DNA of 18,615 nt from a bacterium (lineage in GTDB: Bacteria > Patescibacteriota > UBA1384 > XYA2-FULL-43-10 > 1-14-0-10-43-13): positions 1-18,615 of the forward strand of contig JAUSKR010000061.1 in assembly GCA_030649445.1 (NCBI GenBank), written 5' to 3'. The notes beneath the pieces are model-generated. The model searched no databases. It saw only the letters and a program-made list of their open reading frames with translations, and was not told the origin of the DNA. The translations under genes were made by a program, and so were the position numbers. Within the stretch, counting starts at the first letter, position 1. Every line of letters starts with the position of its first letter. This document shows, in pieces, positions 13,652 to 18,615 of the stretch.

Positions 13652-14923
13652 CTAATAGCGTTCATAGGTGTGCATCGACATCTGCGACTGGATTTGGTTC
13701 ATCGTTTCGATCACAACTGAAACGATGATCAAGATCCCCGTTCCACCGAGAGTAAAGGTGGTGATGCCAGTCGCTGACTGAACGATGAAGGGCAAAACAG
13801 CAATGATGGCGAGGAAAAAAGCGCCAACTAGGGTAATGCGGGTGACAATTTTGGCTAAATATTGCTTAGTCTCTGTGCCTGGCCGGATACCTGGAATAAA
13901 ACCACTTTGTTTCTGCAAATTTTCAGCGATCTCGGCAGGTTTAAAGACAATGCTGGTGTAAAAATATGTAAAAGCGACGACCATGACAAAATAAATGATG
14001 GCGTAGTAGGTCTGGTTGTTGAAAAAATTATCAACACTTCGAGCACCGTTGGCTAGCCAGACCGTCTTGGCCGTTTCTAAATATTTAGCCACAACGCCGG
14101 GAATAACCAAAACGCTCATAGCAAAAATAATCGGGATGACGCCGGCTATATTGACCCGGATCGGCAAAGTGCTTGAAAAACCACTTGTTTGGCCAAGCCG
14201 GAGTTTGCGCGCATAGGTTACCGGCACATCACGCTGACCTTCCTGAATAAAGATGATGCCGATGGTAGCGATGATGAAAATAAAGACGAAAGCGATGGCG
14301 CCGATAATTTTGCTCGTATCGCCAGATTGTAAAATCAGGGCGGTATTGCGAATTTGAGCCGGATAACCCGACAGTATACCTAAGCCGATGATGAGTGAGA
14401 CGCCGTTGCCAATTCCCTTTTCTGAAATTATTTCGCCTAGCCACATTAGCAGGATAGTGCCGCCGGTAACAGATATAAGCATAACCCAAAGGTCGAATAC
14501 GGTCCACGTCGGAATGATGCCTTGATTTCGGAGTAAAACCAACATTGCATAGGCCTGGATGAAGGCCAAGGGTACTGTCGCCAGACGTGTCCACTGATTG
14601 ATCTTCTGCCGGCCGGCTTCCCCCTCCTTTTGAAGCTGTTCAACAGCTGGGAAGATCATACCGAGTAACTGGAAAATAATAGAGGAAGTAATATAAGGAC
14701 CGACACCCATAAGAATAATTGAAAAGTTACTCATCGTCCCGCCGGAAAACATGTTGAGAAAGCCAAATACCTGATTCTGTGAAAAGAATGTTTGTAGCCG
14801 AGCCAGATCAACACCCGGCAGTGGAATGTGAGCTAGAACCCGAGTCAAAAGCAACAGCGACACCGCAACAATGATTTTATTGCGCAGATCCTTGTATTCC
14901 CAGATTTTCAGCCATTTGTTCAT
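13652..14923 (-). CDS. secY: Protein translocase subunit SecY
   Basis: SecY is the channel of the Sec translocon. The 423-residue product has ten predicted membrane helices. It shows the family signatures ILMGVGPYITSSIIFQLL (70-87) and EKGIGNGVSLIIG (168-180), the plug-region GGTMSNFS before helix 2, and the cytoplasmic loops rich in Arg/Lys. I chose the ATG at 14923, which gives MNKWLKIWEYKDLRNK, the usual amphipathic start; a TTG three codons upstream is possible. A terminator-like stem and a good promoter candidate directly precede it, so secY-adk-map may be a separate transcript from rplO and the genes before it. Confidence 0.97.
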   Translation of the reverse strand: MNKWLKIWEYKDLRNKIIVAVSLLLLTRVLAHIPLPGVDLARLQTFFSQNQVFGFLNMFSGGTMSNFSIILMGVGPYITSSIIFQLLGMIFPAVEQLQKEGEAGRQKINQWTRLATVPLAFIQAYAMLVLLRNQGIIPTWTVFDLWVMLISVTGGTILLMWLGEIISEKGIGNGVSLIIGLGILSGYPAQIRNTALILQSGDTSKIIGAIAFVFIFIIATIGIIFIQEGQRDVPVTYARKLRLGQTSGFSSTLPIRVNIAGVIPIIFAMSVLVIPGVVAKYLETAKTVWLANGARSVDNFFNNQTYYAIIYFVMVVAFTYFYTSIVFKPAEIAENLQKQSGFIPGIRPGTETKQYLAKIVTRITLVGAFFLAIIAVLPFIVQSATGITTFTLGGTGILIIVSVVIETMNQIQSQMSMHTYERY

Positions 14924-14930
14924 TGCTCTC

Positions 14931-14959
14931 AATATAACTTAATCTCGCCTATAAATCAA
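14931..14959 (-). promoter_or_regulatory. Promoter candidate for secY-adk-map
   Basis: On the minus strand TTGATT (14954-14959, 4 of 6 to -35), a 17-base spacer and TATATT (14931-14936, 5 of 6 to -10) lie between the stem at 14963-14990 and the secY ATG. Only 7 bases separate the -10 from the ATG, so initiation at the usual distance would give a leaderless or nearly leaderless message. Confidence 0.5.
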
Positions 14960-14962
14960 CAT

Positions 14963-14990
14963 AAAAACAGTTCGGGCGGGAACTGTTTTT
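14963..14990 (-). terminator. Terminator-like stem between rplO and secY
   Basis: A perfect 11-base stem AAAAACAGTTC/GAACTGTTTTT (14963-14973 with 14980-14990) encloses the loop GGGCGG. A T-run ends the minus-strand copy and an A-run precedes it, so it fits an intrinsic terminator in either direction. It begins 18 bases after the rplO stop and lies directly before a promoter candidate. Confidence 0.6.
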
Positions 14991-15008
14991 TGTAATATCG
15001 CTGTAATG

Positions 15009-15524
15009 TTATTCTTTGGTTTGTTTTTTGGCAAGAACAGATCTGGCTGACTTGATTTCTTTGGGCTCGATCTTTTTGACTGACTTTTCAGCTTTTTCGG
15101 CCGGTTTCTCTGCCTCTACAGGTTTTTCAAAAAGTTCTTTGACTGAATTTGAGACTTTAATATCCTCGCCAAGTTTGACGGCAATGGTTAACTTACCATT
15201 GTTCAATATTTTGATTGGATTTTTACCGCCGACAATCCCCTTTTCTACTAAAGATTTAATCGTAATTGTTTCACCAGATTTGAAATTGGCAGAGATTAAA
15301 TCAAGTGAAATGACATCGGCCTTCCGCTTGTGTGATTTGAAGCCCGGTAAAATCGGCAGTCTCATCGATAGCGGCGTCTGGCCGCCTTCAAATTTGCGGG
15401 GAATATTATAGCCACTGCGGGATTTCTGACCTTTGGTCCCACGACCAGCAGTTTTGCCCTGGCCGGATGACAGGCCTCGTCCGACTCTTCTTTTGCTTTT
15501 ACCTTTTAAACTAACTAGGTTCAT
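15009..15524 (-). CDS. rplO: 50S ribosomal protein L15 (uL15) with a charged C-terminal tail
   Basis: L15 is a late-assembling 50S protein. The 171-residue product has the Gly/Arg-rich N-terminal arm (KRRVGRGLSSGQGKTAGRGT, 11-30) and QKSRSGYNIPRKFEGGQTPL, followed by the globular part to about 133. Residues 134-171 form a Glu/Lys/Ala/Pro low-complexity tail that the usual ~145-residue L15 lacks. I chose the ATG at 15524, with GGA 8 bases upstream; a TTG four codons earlier is possible. No rpmD precedes it. Confidence 0.95.
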   Translation of the reverse strand: MNLVSLKGKSKRRVGRGLSSGQGKTAGRGTKGQKSRSGYNIPRKFEGGQTPLSMRLPILPGFKSHKRKADVISLDLISANFKSGETITIKSLVEKGIVGGKNPIKILNNGKLTIAVKLGEDIKVSNSVKELFEKPVEAEKPAEKAEKSVKKIEPKEIKSARSVLAKKQTKE

Positions 15525-15546
15525 GATAATTTCCAATTTATTTATC

Positions 15547-15604
15547 TGTCATTCTGAATGAAATGAAGAATCTCTGAGATCCTTCGCTGACACTCAGGAT
15601 GACA
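15547..15604. repeat. 58-base palindromic interspersed repeat, copy 2, in the vacant rpmD position
   Basis: It matches 7684-7741 at 54 of 58 positions. The ends TGTCATTCTGA and TCAGGATGACA are near-complementary. Unlike copy 1, it has no outer inverted repeat or flanking direct repeat that I can see. It fills the 99-base gap between rpsE and rplO, where most bacteria carry rpmD; no L30-like reading frame is present. Confidence 0.75.
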
Positions 15605-15623
15605 ATCTAACATTGTATAATTG

Positions 15624-16409
15624 TTATTTTTTGGCTTTTGTTTCTTTTTTTATAGTTTTCTTTGCTTCTAGTTTAACTTTTTTCTTGACCTTGACCTTCT
15701 CGGTTTTTTCTGGTTTTGCTTCGGCTTTTTCAACTTTTTTTGACTTTGCTTTTCCGACGCTTTCGGTCGGAACTCCGACACTGTCCTTAGTAGTCGTCGG
15801 AGCAGTTTTTATTTCAGCAGTTTCGACCGCTACTTTCGTCGATTTGCTTTTATTATCAGCATATTTCTGAACTCTCTCAGTGTATTCAGGATTGAAGGAG
15901 GTGAAAGCTTTGAGTGTTGCGGTGATATTGTTGACCTTACTGGAGGAGCCCATCATTTTCGAAAGCAGATCGGTAATTCCAGCTAGTTCGGCGATGGCCC
16001 GGACTGCACCACCAGCAACAATAGATGTACCACTGGCGGCCGGTTTTAGCATGACGACAGCACCGCCGTGTTTAGAGATGACATCATACGGAATTGTGCC
16101 ATCGATAATCGGCACGATGATCATATTTTTCTTGGCCTGGGCCACGGCTTTTTTGACCGCTTCGGCGACATCATTGGCCTTAGCGATGCCCATACCGACT
16201 TTGCCTTTTTTATTACCGATGACGACAAGGACGCGGAAGCGGATCCGGCGACCACCTTTGACAGTTCTGGCGACTCGGCGGACTTCGATGACCCGCTCCT
16301 CAAATTCAGACGGTTCCCGGCGGCTGCCAAAAGAACGCGGTCTCATAATATTTTTGACTGTTCTATCGGTTCTTTCTACTGTCGGAGTTGTAACTACTGT
16401 TTCTACCAT
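15624..16409 (-). CDS. rpsE: 30S ribosomal protein S5 (uS5) with a long basic C-terminal tail
   Basis: S5 acts in decoding accuracy and in mRNA unwinding at the entry channel. The 261-residue product has a 34-residue N-terminal extension and the S5 core at about 35-186: RRVARTVKGGRRIRFRVLVV (44-63), GNKKGKVGMGIAKA and KPAASGTSIVAGGAVRAIAELAG. From about 187 to 261 a Lys/Thr/Glu/Val low-complexity tail follows. Typical S5 is about 165 residues. An AGGA stands 6 bases before the ATG in the 14-base gap after rplR. Confidence 0.96.
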   Translation of the reverse strand: MVETVVTTPTVERTDRTVKNIMRPRSFGSRREPSEFEERVIEVRRVARTVKGGRRIRFRVLVVIGNKKGKVGMGIAKANDVAEAVKKAVAQAKKNMIIVPIIDGTIPYDVISKHGGAVVMLKPAASGTSIVAGGAVRAIAELAGITDLLSKMMGSSSKVNNITATLKAFTSFNPEYTERVQKYADNKSKSTKVAVETAEIKTAPTTTKDSVGVPTESVGKAKSKKVEKAEAKPEKTEKVKVKKKVKLEAKKTIKKETKAKK

Positions 16410-16423
16410 TGTAAATCCTGAGA

Positions 16424-16720
16424 TTAAAACTTAATTCCACTTTTACGCACACCTTCAGCGAAGGCGGCAACATTGCCATGATATTTGTTGCCATTCCTAT
16501 CAAAGACTACCTGGCTGACCTTCTTGACTTTTAGGTTTTCGCCCAGTTTTTGACCAGCTTCAGTCGCTCTGTCAGTTGGTTTTTTCCCAGTTAACTTCCT
16601 TGTGGTGGCTACTGAAATAGTAGTGCCTCTGGTGTCATCAACAGCTTGACCACTAATAAAGCGATTCGACCGGAAGATCGAGATGCGGGGTTTTTTGTTT
16701 GTGCCAATAATCTTTTTCAT
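16424..16720 (-). CDS. rplR: 50S ribosomal protein L18 (uL18)
   Basis: L18 binds 5S rRNA. The 98-residue product has RISIFRSNRFISGQAVDD (12-29), ATEAGQKLGENLK and the conserved end VVFDRNGNKYHGNVAAFAEGVRKSGIKF. The basic N-terminal region of about 20 residues found in usual L18 (about 117 residues) is mostly absent. The spacer upstream is a low-complexity repeat, and the ATG at 16720 is the only sensible start. Confidence 0.95.
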   Translation of the reverse strand: MKKIIGTNKKPRISIFRSNRFISGQAVDDTRGTTISVATTRKLTGKKPTDRATEAGQKLGENLKVKKVSQVVFDRNGNKYHGNVAAFAEGVRKSGIKF

Positions 16721-16785
16721 GATGATTCTCGGGGTGATTAGGGTATTTAGGGTATTTGGGGTTTCGTATTGAATATAATTTTCGC

Positions 16786-16818
16786 AGTTTCGTATTATTT
16801 TCGTATTTTGCGGTTACT
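16786..16818 (-). repeat. 33-base interspersed repeat, copy 2 (after rplF)
   Basis: It matches 6028-6060 at 31 of 33 positions and overlaps the rplF stop codon (16814-16816). Upstream (16728-16785) the rplF-rplR spacer also has tandem TTAGGGTAT words and additional TTTCGTATT copies. Confidence 0.7.
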
Positions 16819-17353
16819 TACTCGCCGCTGTTTTACCGGCTTTGCGGCGGATGTGCTCATCTTTATATTTAATCCCTTTGCCTTTGTAAACTTCTGGTTT
16901 TCGGACTTCGCGAATGATGGCGGCGAACTGGCCAACGCGCTCCTTGCTGATACCGGAAACAATAATTGAATTCTTTACAATCTTGACTTCCAATCCTTCT
17001 GGAATCGGCAGCTTAACATCATGAGAGTAACCCATGACCAGAACAACTTTATTGTCTTCAACGGCAGCACGATAACCGGTACCCTTAAAGGTTAATTCTT
17101 TGGTAAACCCAGTTTTAACACCAGTGACCATATTGCCGATCAAGCGCGCCATCAAGCCATGTTGCTCCTGAGCAAATCTTGAATTGTTAAGCATTGTAAC
17201 ATAAATACCACCATCTTTAATCTCAAGACCGATTTCTTTCGGAAAATCTAGCTCCAGCCTGTTTTGATTACTAGAAACGCTGAGATGATTTTTGATAATC
17301 TCTGCAGTCACATTCTCTTCGATTTTAATGGGTTTTTTGCCAATCTTACTCAT
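16814..17353 (-). CDS. rplF: 50S ribosomal protein L6 (uL6)
   Basis: L6 lies at the base of the L7/L12 stalk near the sarcin-ricin loop. The 179-residue product has the normal length, with the start MSKIGKKPIKIEENVTAEI, the repeat-domain centre GLMARLIGNMVTGVKTGFTKEL and the conserved C-terminal signature EVRKPEVYKGKGIKYKDEHIRRKAGK (149-174). An AGG stands about 7 bases before the ATG. The 83-base gap after rpsH holds only a weak 6-base stem (17385-17390 with 17419-17424). Confidence 0.97.
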   Translation of the reverse strand: MSKIGKKPIKIEENVTAEIIKNHLSVSSNQNRLELDFPKEIGLEIKDGGIYVTMLNNSRFAQEQHGLMARLIGNMVTGVKTGFTKELTFKGTGYRAAVEDNKVVLVMGYSHDVKLPIPEGLEVKIVKNSIIVSGISKERVGQFAAIIREVRKPEVYKGKGIKYKDEHIRRKAGKTAASK

Positions 17354-17436
17354 TTTGAAACCTAATATCTAATTTATCTAATAAGTCTAAGGGCTCGTTT
17401 TTCGATTTATTCGATCCATTAGACATTCGGTTGGTC

Positions 17437-17814
17437 TTACCATATCTCACAAATCACTTCACCGCCTAAGCCCTTTTTGGCAGCTTCACGACCAGTGACA
17501 ACACCGGTCGAAGTGGAAATGACGATAGTACCCAATCCACGCAATGGTTTTGGTACTTCTTTATTTTTGACATAAATCCGCCGACCCGGTTTGCTGATCT
17601 GCCGTAAATGCGCTGGTAATTTCTTATCAGAAATAACAAGTTTGATAAACTTTTTATTATCGTCTTGAATTACTTCAGTGCTTGCCAAAAACCCTTCCCG
17701 TTTGAAAATATCTAAAATGGCCTCTTTCATCTTTGAATATGAAACGGTGATTTCGCTCTTCCGTACGGAAGATGCGTTTCTGATTCTTGTCAGCAAATCT
17801 GCTATCTGATCCAT
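17437..17814 (-). CDS. rpsH: 30S ribosomal protein S8 (uS8)
   Basis: S8 binds the central domain of 16S rRNA and, in E. coli, represses the spc operon. The 125-residue product begins MDQIADLLTRIRNASSVRK and has the C-terminal family signature ISTSTGVVTGREAAKKGLGGEVICEIW. I chose the ATG at 17814, which has AAGG a few bases upstream and gives the standard N-terminus; a longer in-frame reading would overlap rpsN. Confidence 0.97.
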   Translation of the reverse strand: MDQIADLLTRIRNASSVRKSEITVSYSKMKEAILDIFKREGFLASTEVIQDDNKKFIKLVISDKKLPAHLRQISKPGRRIYVKNKEVPKPLRGLGTIVISTSTGVVTGREAAKKGLGGEVICEIW

Positions 17815-17854
17815 TTTTACCTTATTATTTAATTCAATCGTAAATGTTAATATT

Positions 17855-18040
17855 TTACCAGCTTGACTTGGAAACACCGGGGATTTCACCGCGGGAAGCT
17901 AGCTCGCGAAAACAAATCCGGCAGAGTGTAAACTTACGAATATAGCCATGTTTCCGACCACAGAGTTTGCACCGATTGATCGTTCTGCTCATGTACTTGG
18001 GCTTTTTCAGGGCTTTCAATATCAGTGATTTTTTTGCCAT
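17855..18040 (-). CDS. rpsZ: 30S ribosomal protein S14, zinc-binding short form (uS14)
   Basis: S14 completes the 30S head. This is the 61-residue zinc form with C24, C27, C40 and C43 in two CxxC pairs, and the conserved FRELASRGEIPGVSKSSW end. Its ATG overlaps the rplE stop by one base (TAATG), a coupling common for this pair. It may also be named rpsN. Confidence 0.97.
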   Translation of the reverse strand: MAKKSLILKALKKPKYMSRTINRCKLCGRKHGYIRKFTLCRICFRELASRGEIPGVSKSSW

Positions 18041-18588
18041 TAGCTTCTCTCTTTCTTAAAAGGAAATCCCAATTTGACGAGCAACATTTTTGCCTCTTCC
18101 TTGTTTCTTGCCTTTATCTTAATGTTTATCTCCAGTCCAAATGTTTCTTTGATCTCTTCGTATTTGACTTCTGGAAAGATCGAATAATCTCGGATACCAA
18201 TAGAAAAATTGCCCTGGTTATCAAAACTTGATGTAGCAACACCACGGAAATCACGAATTCGAGGTAGAGTGACATTGACCAGCTTGCTGATAAAGTCATA
18301 CATCCGCTCATTACGCAGGGTGGTGGTCAAGCCGACCGGCTGACCAATCCGCAGTTTAAAAGCTGAGACAGCTTTTGTTGACAGATTTGTCTTTGGTTTA
18401 GCTCCAGTAAGTCGAGCAATCTCAGCTGTAATCCGCTCCACTGCGGCCTTATCTTCCTTGAAATCACCGATACCGGTCGAGACGACAACTTTTTCAATTT
18501 TTGGCACCTCGAAGATATTGCTGCATTTCAATTCTTTTTTCAGCTCTGGCACTAATTTATCCTGATAAATTTTATTTAATTTGTCCAT
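18040..18588 (-). CDS. rplE: 50S ribosomal protein L5 (uL5)
   Basis: L5 binds 5S rRNA and contacts the P-site tRNA in the central protuberance. The 182-residue product has KVVVSTGIGD (33-42), TGAKPKTNLSTKAVSAFKLRIGQPVGLTTTLR and the C-terminal REDYSIFPE-like segment GIRDYSIFPEVKYEEIK. Length is normal and the ATG at 18588 has no clear Shine-Dalgarno sequence. Only 27 bases precede it in the window, so the expected upstream rplX is not seen. Confidence 0.97.
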   Translation of the reverse strand: MDKLNKIYQDKLVPELKKELKCSNIFEVPKIEKVVVSTGIGDFKEDKAAVERITAEIARLTGAKPKTNLSTKAVSAFKLRIGQPVGLTTTLRNERMYDFISKLVNVTLPRIRDFRGVATSSFDNQGNFSIGIRDYSIFPEVKYEEIKETFGLEINIKIKARNKEEAKMLLVKLGFPFKKERS

Positions 18589-18615
18589 AATGTTTTTCGT
18601 TACATTAATTAACTA

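Noticed and set aside
15537..15623. A hidden rpmD gene between rpsE and rplO
   Set aside because: The 99-base gap is too short for a 55-60 residue L30 plus signals, and it consists mainly of the interspersed repeat.
15880..16434. A long plus-strand reading frame opposite rpsE
   Set aside because: It is the antisense of a clear S5 gene and resembles no protein family; such frames arise from codon bias in the real gene.
1..18615. Alternative genetic code with TGA as Gly (SR1/Gracilibacteria)
   Set aside because: TGA ends map, adk and rbfA exactly where the families end, with no in-frame TGA inside conserved genes.

Overview
The window is a dense, bacterial, informational gene cluster in which every supported gene lies on the minus strand. 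I read it as a chromosome fragment of a Candidate Phyla Radiation (Patescibacteria) bacterium. The evidence is a slimmed ribosomal operon with no rpmD (L30) between rpsE and rplO, a four-helix membrane protein of a kind I associate with these genomes beside pheS, and several proteins trimmed or extended relative to model bacteria. TGA is a normal stop (map, adk, rbfA), so this is not the recoded SR1/Gracilibacteria code. I cannot assign a phylum within the radiation from sequence alone.

Layout in transcription order (from high to low coordinates). First is the spc/alpha-type ribosomal supercluster: rplE, rpsN (zinc form), rpsH, rplF, rplR, rpsE, rplO, secY, adk, map, infA, rpmJ, rpsM, rpsK, rpsD, rpoA, rplQ, rplM, rpsI. 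It ends in a 244-base gene-free spacer (7519-7762) holding a MITE-like palindromic element, an intrinsic terminator and a promoter candidate. Next comes rbfA, an uncharacterised small membrane protein, pheS, pheT and aspS. A hicB-hicA toxin-antitoxin pair with its own strong promoter candidate follows, then an RluB/RsuA-type pseudouridine synthase and a secreted D,D-carboxypeptidase of the S11 family. No tRNA, rRNA or CRISPR array was recognised, and no gene-free stretch exceeds 300 bases.

The genes work together as the core of translation: ribosome subunits, initiation factor IF-1, methionine removal, ribosome maturation, charging of tRNA-Phe and tRNA-Asp, RNA polymerase alpha and the SecY channel. 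Two genes do other work (adk for nucleotides, the carboxypeptidase for cell wall).

The least ordinary features are as follows. (1) Several spacers inside the ribosomal cluster are imperfect palindromes, each made from a different short word. (2) A small family of interspersed palindromic repeats lies in the rpsI-rbfA spacer, in the vacant rpmD slot, at the 3' end of the membrane gene and at the 5' end of the carboxypeptidase gene. (3) PheS lacks its N-terminal coiled-coil arm. (4) AspRS lacks the bacterial GAD insertion domain. (5) The adenylate kinase has Phe where the AMP-binding Arg of the family normally sits. I found no clearly new defence or mobile system; the best candidates for something undescribed are the spacer palindromes and the small membrane protein.
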